Shown: positions 10,110 through 19,663, counted from the stretch's first letter. The stretch: 64,000 nucleotides of DNA from Pseudoalteromonas luteoviolacea (GCF_021654285.1 NZ_JAKFZS010000013.1:1-64000), one strand, 5' to 3'. Numbers and translations are program-made. Notes: generated from the sequence alone by a model not told the origin.

Positions 10110-10128
10110 ACTGACAATCGTTGTCAGT
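10110..10128. promoter_or_regulatory. operator-like palindrome ACTGACAA-TCG-TTGTCAGT
   Basis: Eight-base perfect arms around a 3-base centre, 45 bases before the ATG of the ABM gene. Size and symmetry suit a dimeric repressor, and a DNA-binding WYL regulator is the second gene of the operon, so autoregulation is plausible. The T-rich tract that follows leaves a terminator role possible. Confidence 0.45.
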
Positions 10129-10172
10129 GCCTTTTGTTTTAATTGAACCAACAAACAAAAGGAGCTATACCC

Positions 10173-10487
10173 ATGAAACAGAATATAATTGAAATCGTTA
10201 CTTTTAAATTAATTGAAGGCGTATCTACAGAGCGAATATTGGAAAAAAGTGCTGACTTTGAAGAGTTTGTAGCTAAGCAGCCCGGCTTTTTATACCGTTC
10301 GCTGGCACACAAAGCGGATACTGATACATTTGTTGATATCAGCTATTGGGAAACCTTGGAAGATAATAAAAAAATGCAAGCTGCATTTGAAGAGGCACCA
10401 GCATGCAAAGCCTATTGTGCACTAGTTGATAAAGAATCAGTTGGGATCAGCCACCATACTGTATTGACTAAAAGCTGTGATGTTTAA
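10173..10487 (+). CDS. antibiotic biosynthesis monooxygenase (ABM)-like domain protein
   Basis: The ATG at 10173 follows AAAGGAG with ideal spacing; an upstream in-frame start at 10143 has no ribosome site. The 104-residue single-domain protein begins with a strand (IIEIVTFKL), a helix, the PGFLYRSLAHKADTDTFVDISYWE strand pair and a final helix, which is the ferredoxin-like dimeric alpha/beta barrel of ABM/YgiN-type proteins. Members are small oxygenases or ligand-binding proteins; no cofactor site can be read. It lies 16 bases upstream of a WYL regulator gene and is very likely co-transcribed with it. The substrate is unknown. Confidence 0.65.
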   Translation: MKQNIIEIVTFKLIEGVSTERILEKSADFEEFVAKQPGFLYRSLAHKADTDTFVDISYWETLEDNKKMQAAFEEAPACKAYCALVDKESVGISHHTVLTKSCDV

Positions 10488-10503
10488 TTAAAGGAGGAAG
10501 ATT

Positions 10504-11205
10504 GTGCATAAATCAGAGCGATTATTTCAATTAGTCAATTTGCTCAAAGGCCGCAAGGTTGCAGTGACAGCAAAGCAATTGGCTGACAGGTTAGATGTCT
10601 CTGAGCGCACAATCTACCGCGACATTCAAAATTTACAAACGTCTGGCGTACCTATAGAAGGTGAGGCGGGGATAGGTTATTTAATCAGTGAGTGTGACTT
10701 ACCGCCCATGATGTTTTCGGTTCAGGAGCTTCAAGCATTGCTAATTGGTAGCCGGATGCTCGAAGCATTTTCTGATCCAGAGCAAGCCCAGTATGCCCAA
10801 TCCGCTATTGCAAAAATTGAAGCGGTTTTGCCGACGACAATGAAGCAGATAAATGATGATCTTCCTTATTATGCGCTGGGTTATAGGCATGACGATAGGT
10901 GTCAAGCACATAATAAGGTGCTGCGCGAAGCCATTGAAAACAAAAATCATCTATTGATGACTTACCAAGATGTTAAAGGTGATGTAAGTGAAAGAACCAT
11001 TGAGCCGTTAGGTCTGGTTTACTGGGGAGGAAAATGGACGGTGATTTCCTATTGCTTGCTGAGAAATGCTTACAGGGAATTTAGGCTAGACCGAATTATT
11101 TCCCTCATCGTGCTTCATACACATTTTGAACAGGAAGAAGAGAAGAGTGTACTGCATTACATTGATCTCGTTAAGTCGGCTGCTTGCGATAATAAAAATA
11201 GCTAG
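10504..11205 (+). CDS. YafY-type transcriptional regulator (HTH_11 + WYL)
   Basis: GTG start at 10504, with a strong AAAGGAGG 5-6 bases upstream. The 233-residue protein has an N-terminal winged helix-turn-helix (residues 1-60; LADRLDVSERTIYRDIQNL is the recognition region). A linker follows, then a WYL domain (about 135-215) with the typical GLVYWGGKWTVISYC and REFRLDRI segments. WYL domains sense ligands or nucleic acids and control the attached HTH. The ABM gene just upstream shares its operon, so it probably regulates that small oxygenase, possibly through the palindrome at 10110-10128. The target is inferred. Confidence 0.85.
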   Translation: MHKSERLFQLVNLLKGRKVAVTAKQLADRLDVSERTIYRDIQNLQTSGVPIEGEAGIGYLISECDLPPMMFSVQELQALLIGSRMLEAFSDPEQAQYAQSAIAKIEAVLPTTMKQINDDLPYYALGYRHDDRCQAHNKVLREAIENKNHLLMTYQDVKGDVSERTIEPLGLVYWGGKWTVISYCLLRNAYREFRLDRIISLIVLHTHFEQEEEKSVLHYIDLVKSAACDNKNS

Positions 11206-11385
11206 ATTTCAAGCTCCTATGACCAGTAGCGAACTATTTAACCGAATATACATATGTAACATTGAGAATTCTTTATTCAACCAAATGCACATCATTTAAA
11301 ACAAATGAGCACTCAGTGTAAACATTAAAAGCACATTTCATTTTATTCGTAACAAGTATTAACTTTAGTAACTTTTATTAAACGC

Positions 11386-11423
11386 AAATGAGAGTTGTTA
11401 TCATTTGTTATCGCTGTTAGTAT
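11386..11423 (+). promoter_or_regulatory. Fur-box-like operator overlapping a sigma-70 promoter
   Basis: The 21 bases at 11386-11406 form an interrupted palindrome (outer arms AAATGA and TCATTT). By my reading they differ from the symmetric 21-base Fur consensus at three positions. A promoter overlaps: -35 TTGTTA (11395-11400), 17-base spacer, -10 TAGTAT (11418-11423). It lies 50 bases before the siderophore receptor start, as expected for iron repression. Confidence 0.7.
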
Positions 11424-11472
11424 GCGCGCTCTCTGCGAATAAACAATTGTATTACGAAGTTTGGAGTGTAAT

Positions 11473-13965
11473 ATGCAATTCTCTCGTTCACTGAATTCAA
11501 AAAGTGTTCTTGCAACTGCGGTTAAAGTTGCTCTATTAGGCGGCGTTGTCGCTACAGCTCAAGCTGCTGAAAAAGCTCAAGACGATATTGAGCGTATTAG
11601 CGTTTATAACAAACACAACGCCCTGATTTTAGAATCAGGCACAGCGACTAAATCAAACATGGCTCTGATGCAAACACCTGCAGCAGTGGTTATTGTTGAT
11701 AAGGATTTACTTGATTCACAAACAGCAAATACGCTGCAAGACGCTATCAGAAACGTGAGTGGCTTTACGCAAGGTGGAAATAACTATGGTATTGGTGACA
11801 ATCTTGCCATTCGTGGTTTAGGTGTAAATTATACTTACGATGGCATGTACGGCGGTGCAAGCCTAGGTAACAACTACAACCCAACTCGCTCTATGACTAA
11901 TATCGAGAGTATGGAAGTTTTAAAAGGTCCTGCTACGGGTTTATATGGCATTGGTGCAGCTGGTGGCGTAGTCAACCTAATTGAGAAGAAGCCTCAGTTT
12001 GAGGAAGCTTATGAGATCAGCGCAAAAGTAGGTAGCTGGAATACCTACGGACTTATGCTAGATGCAACCAACGCAATTACTGACGATTTAGCATACCGTG
12101 TGGTACTCAACCACGAGCGTAGTGATGGTTACCGTGATTTACAGCAAGACCGTGACGAAGTGTACGCAAGCTTGAAGTTTGAGGCGTCAAAAGATCATGC
12201 TTTGTTATTTTCAGCGGCTTATATTGATGATGCTGTTCAAGTAGACTCTGTAGGTGACCCAGTACGAATCGTCAATTGGGCTAGCATTGATGGTGAACCA
12301 AGAAAACTTACTGGTGCAGACGTACCCAATGACCCTAAGTTTATTATTAACAATGACGATAAAAAAGAGTACCTAGGTGTCCAATTAACGGAAGCACAAA
12401 GAGAACAGCTAGCTGCATCTATTTCAACAACGGATGGTCTAAAACCAATTGATTTAGGTGGAACAGGTTTAATATCACCGCTTTCTACACCAAACGAAGG
12501 GCAAGAGCTACGTTTTAAGCTTCGCCATGACTGGCATTTGGGCGAAGAGTCAACATTGACTCAGCAAATATTGTGGCGCCAATATGATTCTGATTTGACT
12601 CGTCAAACTGGTGCATATAACTATGTTTATTGGGATCGCCCAAATAGAACACATGGTTCAATAATCAATGAAGATCCTCGTGCGCCTCTAGTAACTGAAG
12701 ATGGTGTATTGCACCCATATGCTGCACGTCGTCAAGAGTATCGTCGTGCTGTTTCAGATGAGCAAACATGGCAATACTTTGCTGACTTACAGCTTGGTTG
12801 GAGCTATGGCGATATAAGTGGTGAACATTTAGTAAGTGTTAACTACGAAGATAGAAAGATGTCGTTTAAGCAGTGGCATGCCTACGATAAACATGGTGAT
12901 ACCCGCAGTAATAATTTGCCATATATTCTTGATATTAGAAACCCAGTTTGGCCAACTGGCAGCTTTATGGACTATAACCCATTTGTAAAGAGTAACTACG
13001 AAAAATCATTAACTGCGTATGGTATTAGTGCACAAGAAGTACTTTATTTGACAGATGCATTAACCGTGCGAGCTGGGGCAGCTTATACAGAAATCAAGCA
13101 AACATATGAAGACTTTGGAACTGATGAGGAAGTTAAAGAGCTTGATTCTAAGGATTCAGGTACGACCTACAATGTGGGTTTAAACTACCAAATTACACCT
13201 CAGTTTGCGGCTTTCATTAATGCCTCTAAAGGTAGAACTGCTTATGGTGTGCTTTCGAAGTTAGAAGATGAAAAAGAATTAATTGACGGTACTAACATCC
13301 CGAAAAAAACCAACCAACCAGACTCTGAATCAGAGTCATTTGATTTAGGTTTCAGATTTACCGCGTTTGAAGAAGATTTACTTGGTTCTGTTGTTTTCTT
13401 TGAAACAAAGCGTACCAACCTAAGATATGGCAATACCGAGTTTAATTCTGAAGTAGGTTCAACAGACTACAACGTTGATGTGCCTCGTTATTTTTACGAC
13501 AATAATGAAACAACCAAAGGCGTTGAAGTTGACTTAAACCTAGTACTCAATGACGCTTGGAAACTAAATCTTAACGGTACATACCAAGACGCTATCTCTG
13601 TAATGAATAGTCAAAAAGACCCTGCAGATAGAGAAGTGGATAAGAAAGGCTTACCTGAAAAAATGGCTGGCGCTTGGATCACACACATGCTACCTCAATT
13701 TATGGGAGGAGATTTAGAATTAAGTCTTGGTATGAGTTATGTGAGTGAGCGTACAGTAAGTAGTTCTGGTTTTGGCTTACCAACAGCGGTTGTTGATGGC
13801 TATACACGCTGGGACATGGCGGCAGCTTATTACTTTGATAACTATCATTTCCAATTGAATATCGAAAATTTAGCTGATGAAACATACTACAGCAAAGCGA
13901 TGTTCTTAGGTGGATTACCAGGTAATGAACGTAATGCTAAACTGACGTTTAACTATCAGTTTTAA
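11473..13965 (+). CDS. TonB-dependent siderophore receptor
   Basis: ATG at 11473 after GGAG; the upstream TTG at 11461 is rejected. The 830-residue precursor has a signal peptide of about 31 residues (cleavage after TAQA). A TonB-box-like ERISVYN follows. The plug domain (about 45-165) contains TPAAVVIVDKDLLDSQ, LAIRGLG and a GPATGLYG turn. A 22-strand-type barrel ends in aromatic Phe (FNYQF). Plug and length fit the TIGR01783 siderophore receptor family, which imports ferric siderophores across the outer membrane using TonB energy. The ligand cannot be told. The Fur-like operator upstream supports iron repression, and an intrinsic terminator follows. The gene stands alone. Confidence 0.92.
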   Translation: MQFSRSLNSKSVLATAVKVALLGGVVATAQAAEKAQDDIERISVYNKHNALILESGTATKSNMALMQTPAAVVIVDKDLLDSQTANTLQDAIRNVSGFTQGGNNYGIGDNLAIRGLGVNYTYDGMYGGASLGNNYNPTRSMTNIESMEVLKGPATGLYGIGAAGGVVNLIEKKPQFEEAYEISAKVGSWNTYGLMLDATNAITDDLAYRVVLNHERSDGYRDLQQDRDEVYASLKFEASKDHALLFSAAYIDDAVQVDSVGDPVRIVNWASIDGEPRKLTGADVPNDPKFIINNDDKKEYLGVQLTEAQREQLAASISTTDGLKPIDLGGTGLISPLSTPNEGQELRFKLRHDWHLGEESTLTQQILWRQYDSDLTRQTGAYNYVYWDRPNRTHGSIINEDPRAPLVTEDGVLHPYAARRQEYRRAVSDEQTWQYFADLQLGWSYGDISGEHLVSVNYEDRKMSFKQWHAYDKHGDTRSNNLPYILDIRNPVWPTGSFMDYNPFVKSNYEKSLTAYGISAQEVLYLTDALTVRAGAAYTEIKQTYEDFGTDEEVKELDSKDSGTTYNVGLNYQITPQFAAFINASKGRTAYGVLSKLEDEKELIDGTNIPKKTNQPDSESESFDLGFRFTAFEEDLLGSVVFFETKRTNLRYGNTEFNSEVGSTDYNVDVPRYFYDNNETTKGVEVDLNLVLNDAWKLNLNGTYQDAISVMNSQKDPADREVDKKGLPEKMAGAWITHMLPQFMGGDLELSLGMSYVSERTVSSSGFGLPTAVVDGYTRWDMAAAYYFDNYHFQLNIENLADETYYSKAMFLGGLPGNERNAKLTFNYQF

Positions 13966-13984
13966 ATAAAACAAGATGATATAG

Positions 13985-14009
13985 AGGCGGCAATTTGCCG
14001 CCTTTTTTA
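13985..14009 (+). terminator. intrinsic terminator of the TonB receptor gene
   Basis: AGGCGGCA (13985-13992) pairs with TGCCGCCT (13996-14003) around loop ATT, followed by a T-run, 20 bases after the receptor's stop codon. Confidence 0.9.
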
Positions 14010-14179
14010 TTTTTTATAGAAGAATAATTGAATTTTAGACCTGTTACTGTTGATGCAGGTTTTAACCGTCCGCAACTTCAGCGAAATTCCCGCTTTTATT
14101 TATATTTCTTGAGTTTATTGGCCTATAAGTTGCTTTCAATTAGTGAGTTAAACAGACATTGCCGGATAAGGACATGCCA

Positions 14180-14809
14180 ATGAGCATAATTGCTGCGTTA
14201 AATCACAATAGGGTATTTCAAAGTCAAGATAGCAAGGCGCAAAATAGCATAGAAAAACACGCTGAATTTGCGTCACTAATGGAAAAAACAATAAACGCCA
14301 AGCCCGAAGTTACCGACCCTGATCTCATTATGCCGATTTCTCTTAACCGAAACTATGATGAAATATCGGATCAAGCTCGTGATTATTATCAATTTGCTCT
14401 TGAGGTAGCTACAGAGCGTGTTGACCCGGAGCTAGAAGATGATCGTTTAAAAGAAATACAGCTGTACCAAGAAACCATGATTGAAATTATGGACATGCCC
14501 ATTGAGGTCGAAATTGAACAACATGAAATCAATGAAGCACTGTTATTTGGCAGTCTAGGCATTGACTTTTTACAGTATAAAGAAATGGGGGTTCGCATTG
14601 ATATGCTCAACCTCATGGAACAAGACATCAATAGTTCTCAAACATTGCTGACTAGTGATAAAGAAAAGCTAAAAAGTGTATTGAATGAAAGGAGAGAAGC
14701 GTTGGAGCTACAACGAGAGGAAATGCTTGCAGGCACCTATTTAGAGCAAAATACAGATCATAAAGGCGAAATTAAAAAACGCTTTGATTCAATAGATTTC
14801 AAACCTTAG
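14180..14809 (+). CDS. hypothetical cytoplasmic protein, intact member of a tandem pair
   Basis: Start chosen at ATG 14180 (209 residues). The spacing to AAGGA matches the paralogue at 14855, and both then begin MS-I--L-H; the earlier ATG at 14174 and TTG at 14159 are less likely. There is no signal peptide or membrane segment. The protein is acidic and largely helical, with a conserved core QLYQETMIEI...EINEALLFGSLGIDFLQYKE shared with the next gene, and a charged probable coiled coil near the C-terminus (about 150-185). I do not recognise the family. The adjacent, related broken copy shows a tandem duplication. Confidence 0.7.
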   Translation: MSIIAALNHNRVFQSQDSKAQNSIEKHAEFASLMEKTINAKPEVTDPDLIMPISLNRNYDEISDQARDYYQFALEVATERVDPELEDDRLKEIQLYQETMIEIMDMPIEVEIEQHEINEALLFGSLGIDFLQYKEMGVRIDMLNLMEQDINSSQTLLTSDKEKLKSVLNERREALELQREEMLAGTYLEQNTDHKGEIKKRFDSIDFKP

Positions 14810-14854
14810 TCATATCCACATCATAGTTTAAATGACCACTTAATAAGGATATCC

Positions 14855-15440
14855 ATGAGTAGTATTTCAGTGTTAAAGCATATGCCTTTTGTTAAGACTC
14901 AACAACAATCAATGCGTAATGAAGTGACAAAGCACGCCAGTTTTGCATCTGTAATGCAAAGCGTCTTGACTGAGAAACCAAACCACAGCGCCCCTGAACA
15001 CTTAATAGCATTGTCTTTAAATGTAAATTTTGATGATATCAGTGAACAAACAATAAGGTATTATCATGAACAAGTTTTACCTAATGCCAGAGAGAGTGGA
15101 TAAGAGCCAAAGTGCGAAAAACCAACAGATTCAGCTGTTTAAAGAAACAGTCATTGAAATAAAAGACATTGCGATAAAAGTCGAAATCGAGGTCGATGAG
15201 GTTAATGAAGCCTTACTATTTAGCAGTCTCGGAATTGATTTTCTGAAATATAAAGAAGCAGGTGTTCGTACGGATATGCTCAGCCTACTAGAAAAAGATG
15301 TTTACCAATCTGAAGGCTTAACAGTCTCAGAAAAGCAAGCCCTTATAGACACAATTTCAACTGAGAGGGACAAGCTAGCATCATTGCAAGAAAATATACT
15401 GGCTGGCTCTTACGTGCCAGAAGAAAAAACGATGAAGTAA
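14855..15440 (+). pseudogene. frameshifted tandem paralogue of the preceding gene
   Basis: The reading frame from ATG 14855 (after TAAGGA) stops at 15103, while the rest of the family's sequence continues in another frame to the stop at 15440. The switch coincides with an AGAGAGAG tract (15089-15096). Adding one AG unit restores ...NARERVDKSQ, which lines up with ATERVDPE of the intact paralogue. The core QLFKETVIEI...EVNEALLFSSLGIDFLKYKE is otherwise conserved. The simplest reading is loss of one dinucleotide by slippage, giving an inactive gene, a reversible switch, or a sequencing error. The downstream fragment could start at ATG 15066, but no ribosome site supports this. Confidence 0.85.
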
Positions 15441-15713
15441 AACCATTAGACTGCATCGACTGAATGAAGGTCAGCCTTTTATAAATAAAAACTTACCCTT
15501 TGGCAGTGTTTAATGACCAGCTTGCAATGTTAATTTTAGTTTTTTGGTCAAGCCATTTTGGATATAAAGATAAGTTTCTCTTCAAGAGTAAACCTGTAAT
15601 ATCATGTTTTATTTATTGATCTTTTTCAGTTTACCTTAAATAACAAACATATAACAACGTAACTGTCAGAGCAACTCTAAACTTAAAGTATCGGCATAGT
15701 CATAGAGGTGTAT

Positions 15714-17897
15714 ATGATAAAAAAGCTCATATTGATCTTTTTATTGCTGGTTGGCGCTGGCTTTACGTTTTGGTTATACCAAGATGTTACAAATGAAGAT
15801 CGTCACTTTGCTGTTCAAAACACAGCCAAGTCTAAAGATAACTATCTACTTGATCTTAAAGATCACATTTCTCAAGCCAAAAGACCGATTGAACATTTTT
15901 CATTCCCGATAGCCATTGGTGCAATCGGTCCTTCCGAGAGCTTATACTCTGGTCCAAATCAGTATCCTTTTTATTGCATGTCACGAGACTCAAAGTTAGG
16001 CCAACCCGAAGTGGATAATCATGAAGCGCTTGGGGTTCCAGTTTATGATAGCGATAAAGTTATCGGCTACAGCAAAGATTGCGGCGTAAAAACACGCATT
16101 GATTATTACACATTGTACAAAAAAGACGGCAGTTATATTGCTTCAAGGATCACTGATGTAAAAACTGCGAAGAATATCGCATTGCCACTATTTAGAGTAG
16201 AACAAGGAACAATCAATCGCTTTATTTATACCTTGATTATGCCGATAAAAAACGCTGAGTTGGGTGATAGGCTAGCTCAAAGCAAATGGAATAAGCGCCT
16301 TATTTATCAGTTTAACGGGGGATCTGGCATTGGGTTCAGGCAAGGCAGACAAAAAGCTTCTAGAGTTATGACTCGACAAGCTCAGCAGTTACTTGACGGA
16401 TATGCAGTCATTAGCTCGAGCGGGAATAAAACCAGTTATACCTATAATATGTTGTTAGCTGAAGATACAGCTCGACGTGTTAAAAAACAGTTCACGAGTT
16501 TATATGGCAAGCCCCTTTACACTGTTGGCGTGGGCGGTTCTGGTGGTGGATTAGCACAATACTTGATTGCTCAAAATAGTCGTGAAATTCTCGACGGACT
16601 AATACCTTTATACAGTTATCCGGATATGATAACGCAAACGACCTATGCGTTAGATTGTGACTTGTTAAATAACTATTTTACATTCAGGGCTGCCGACAAA
16701 AGTGCATGGCGAGATTGGGAGAGGCGACGACTGATTGAGGGGATGAATGCGATCAATGGCTTCCCTCAAAAGGGCGGTTTTTTACAGCCTATAAATCAGT
16801 TAATGTCAGGATTTGTGCCTAGTTTACCAAAGGGAAGCAGTGAGTGCATTAATGGATATTTTGGGTTATCAGCTTTTATTAACAACCCTCAGCAGGGATT
16901 TATAAGAGAACACTTTAAAGAGCATGTTGTTGATGATACAAATTGGAGCTATTGGCAAGATATGTCGCATGTTTTTGGTATTGATAAGAATGGCTTTGGT
17001 TTGAGCACTTGGGACAATGTAGGTGTACAGTATGGACTCAATGCGCTTAAAGCTAAAAAAATAACACTTGATGAGTTTTTACACTTAAATGCTCATATTG
17101 GCGGTTGGAAACCCCAGCAACAGATGCAACAAGAGGAAATTGTTTTACCATTTGGCCATAAATTACCTATTTGGCTTACTTTGTGGGGGAACCACAATAT
17201 CACTACTCCAGTTGATGAAGTTGCCCCAAGACATGAGGGCTCTATTAAAGCGATGAATCAAGCGTATCTATCAGGGCAGGTATTTATTGGCAATATTAAT
17301 GTTCCTGTGATAGATGCAAGACACTATTTAGAGAACGAGCTAGATATGCACCATATGTCTGCTTCTTTTTATAGTCGACTTCGCATTCAGGCTGCAAAAG
17401 GACATAGTAATAACCACGTTATATGGGTTGCACACAAGGACTTTGACCCAACTCATCAGGCATTTGAAATGATGGATATATGGTTGTTGAACTTGAGAGC
17501 TGACCCTAGCACCAGTGTAAGTGATGCAAAGCCCGAAACATTGCAAGATACCTGTTTTAATCGAGATGGTAGTATATTTGACTCTGGAGAAGATGTTTTT
17601 GATGGGCAATGGAATAGTCGCAATGATGGCTCTTGCCAAAGTCGATTTCCAATGTTCAGTACCAGCAGGATTGAAGCTGGCGGTCAGTGGGGAGGAGATA
17701 TGTTTAAATGTCCTTTGATACCTGTGAAAAAAGCGATAGAGGATGGCGTTTATGGCGCAATACCGGTGACTAAGCATATTTCTATTTTGCAGAAGATTTT
17801 CCCCCAAGGGGTGTGTAATTATGACGGCGAAGATGTAGGGCTGCCTAGTAACTATAATATTAAAAATATAGGCTATAGCGCGTCTCTGGTAAATTAA
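15714..17897 (+). CDS. membrane-anchored/secreted alpha/beta-hydrolase-like protein (DUF6351-like)
   Basis: ATG 15714 follows AGAGG; the GTG at 15708 is rejected. The 727-residue protein starts with a hydrophobic segment (residues 4-23) without a clear cleavage site, so it is an anchor or an uncertain signal peptide. The central GVGGSGGGLAQYLIAQN has the small-residue nucleophile elbow of alpha/beta hydrolases (GGSGG, Ser candidate). The upstream FNGGSGIGFRQG resembles an oxyanion-loop region. Length and motif order recall the DUF6351 family of extracellular hydrolase-like proteins; I make this match from memory. Cys-rich stretches suggest an oxidising compartment. The substrate is unknown. 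Confidence 0.6.
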   Translation: MIKKLILIFLLLVGAGFTFWLYQDVTNEDRHFAVQNTAKSKDNYLLDLKDHISQAKRPIEHFSFPIAIGAIGPSESLYSGPNQYPFYCMSRDSKLGQPEVDNHEALGVPVYDSDKVIGYSKDCGVKTRIDYYTLYKKDGSYIASRITDVKTAKNIALPLFRVEQGTINRFIYTLIMPIKNAELGDRLAQSKWNKRLIYQFNGGSGIGFRQGRQKASRVMTRQAQQLLDGYAVISSSGNKTSYTYNMLLAEDTARRVKKQFTSLYGKPLYTVGVGGSGGGLAQYLIAQNSREILDGLIPLYSYPDMITQTTYALDCDLLNNYFTFRAADKSAWRDWERRRLIEGMNAINGFPQKGGFLQPINQLMSGFVPSLPKGSSECINGYFGLSAFINNPQQGFIREHFKEHVVDDTNWSYWQDMSHVFGIDKNGFGLSTWDNVGVQYGLNALKAKKITLDEFLHLNAHIGGWKPQQQMQQEEIVLPFGHKLPIWLTLWGNHNITTPVDEVAPRHEGSIKAMNQAYLSGQVFIGNINVPVIDARHYLENELDMHHMSASFYSRLRIQAAKGHSNNHVIWVAHKDFDPTHQAFEMMDIWLLNLRADPSTSVSDAKPETLQDTCFNRDGSIFDSGEDVFDGQWNSRNDGSCQSRFPMFSTSRIEAGGQWGGDMFKCPLIPVKKAIEDGVYGAIPVTKHISILQKIFPQGVCNYDGEDVGLPSNYNIKNIGYSASLVN

Positions 17898-18209
17898 TGA
17901 TTGTGAAATAATAATATAACCTTAAATAAACTAGGCGACAATAAACTCTTGATGGTTCAAAAATAAGTAATTTATATTTTTGTATTGATAAATATCATAA
18001 TCCATCTTATATTCATATTGTTCCAATAAAGTGAACTAGATTTTTACCTGGACAAGGATGTTCTATTTAACATGTTTATATCAAGGATAATAATTAGTAA
18101 TTAATTACGATAAGAAAAACAAAAAATTGTATTAAAGTGTTAACCCCTATTTTACTTCAACATAAACCTCTCTATCATAGTCTGCACCACGGAACAAAAA
18201 GGTACAATT
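17898..18209. other. AT-rich intergenic stretch
   Basis: No reading frame, strong hairpin or recognised regulatory site is seen. It should contain the promoter of the lipoprotein gene at 18210, but no -10/-35 pair stands out. Confidence 0.5.
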
Positions 18210-18971
18210 ATGAACATTAAGAGTTTTTCAGCTATTTCTATTTCAATGTTAGTGCTATCTGGTTGCTCAACTGAAACAACTGAGTCCAAAGGTATTCAAA
18301 CAGACGCCATCTGGGCTGATATTTATGTTACCTCACAAGGTAAAGACAGTCGTGTTATTGCTGAATTGAATGTCAGCTCACGCAATGGAAATAACATTAA
18401 GCTATCAAACAATGACAAACTACAAGCATCTGCGCTAGGTGTGACTAAAGACTTGGAAATTGACGATAGCTTTTTAGACATAGATTACCGCGCAAATTTT
18501 AATGTGGCCGATAAAGATACAAAATTTACAGTTACTTTTTCAAGATCAGAAACGAATGATATAATTCGAACAAACCTTAATTTACCAGCACCTTTTACAA
18601 TCTTCACGCCACAACAAAACCAGTCATTTTATAAAACAGACACAGTTGATGTTAGCTGGACTGCTGATACTGCTACAGATACACGGTTAGATGTTGTGTT
18701 AAGTGTTAGGTGCAAAAATAATGAGGGTAATGAGCAAAGCATTGTTGAGAGTTTCCGTGATATTCAAGATGACGGCAATTTATCAATAGATTTAGCTTCT
18801 TTGGAAGGTTTTGAGCAAGACATTTTAAACACTAAGAAAGCGTGTCAAGGCGATGTCTATATAGAAAGAATTAGATATAGCACAGTACCTTCGGAATATG
18901 CGCAAGGGAGTCGTGCAAGAGCTATTCAAGAGCGTTACTCAGACACCTTTGAGGTTTTGTTATCACGTTAA
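18210..18971 (+). CDS. predicted lipoprotein of unknown function
   Basis: ATG 18210 after AAAAAGG. The 253-residue protein has a lipoprotein signal (lipobox LSGC, Cys19) followed by Ser-Thr, which favours outer-membrane sorting. The mature part is predicted mostly beta. It could be two Ig-like/beta-sandwich modules: residues about 30-125, then a second from about 130 that begins PFTIFTPQQNQSFYKTDTVDVSW, resembling modules of carbohydrate- or surface-binding proteins. Two Cys residues in the second half (VRCKN, KKACQG) could form a disulfide. The gene stands alone with long AT-rich flanks. No family is recognised. Confidence 0.65.
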   Translation: MNIKSFSAISISMLVLSGCSTETTESKGIQTDAIWADIYVTSQGKDSRVIAELNVSSRNGNNIKLSNNDKLQASALGVTKDLEIDDSFLDIDYRANFNVADKDTKFTVTFSRSETNDIIRTNLNLPAPFTIFTPQQNQSFYKTDTVDVSWTADTATDTRLDVVLSVRCKNNEGNEQSIVESFRDIQDDGNLSIDLASLEGFEQDILNTKKACQGDVYIERIRYSTVPSEYAQGSRARAIQERYSDTFEVLLSR

Positions 18972-19663
18972 TTGTATCTTGTTAGCCTTTTATACGTAAA
19001 ACGAACTAATCTAGGGTTTCTAGAGCTACTAATTTCCTTTTTCTGTCCTTTGTATTGATGAACCCAAACTGTGCTAATACGGTTAAGCAAACTTGATATG
19101 GTGACTATGCCAAGCTTTGCTTAATTGTAACAGCTCATACCAGTATGGATCTATGTTGATAGAACTCTCCAATAGTGAACGATCATGAACACTTAAATCG
19201 CAATTTTATTGGCTATGAAATGCTGATATTACCGCTATGCAAAAATTAATCCGCGAAAAAAAACTGTTGAAAATACCATCGTCATGTTTGAATTTTTAAT
19301 TCTTAATTTTTGGTATTTTATCGGGTAATTAATTTCTTTTGTTGGTATTTAAGTATTATGCTTTATTTTGCATTACATTGTTTTATTTTGTTTTTTAAGT
19401 GACTGAATCAAAGGTTCATTATTTGAATTTTAGATAATGGTAATTGATTTTATCGGTACTTTTAGTGTTTTCTCTTGTTTATTTTATTTCATGAAATAAA
19501 AAATGAGTTTCCAGGTGGTATGTGTTCTTTGTATTAAAAAATACACATAAATGGCATTTTACATGAAATATTTTTGGTTGTTTTTTGAACGGTTTTTATT
19601 GACTTGAATTAAATATGATTGTTAAAAAAAGCGCTGGATTTACAAAAAAAAGGAAAAGGAAAT
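18972..19663. other. long AT-rich intergenic region with a possible gene relic
   Basis: It contains no intact gene. On the minus strand at about 19083-19208, an open stretch of about 42 codons without a start reads like a protein end (INIDPYWYELLQLSKAW). The right half (19270-19660) is very T-rich and may carry the promoter and long leader of the FlhE-like gene. TTGAAC, an 18-base spacer and TTAAAT just upstream of 19620 are the best guess. Confidence 0.4.

Noticed and set aside
17340-17807. 155-codon minus-strand frame inside the alpha/beta-hydrolase-like gene
   Set aside because: Shadow of a well-supported plus-strand gene; no ribosome site or recognisable domain.
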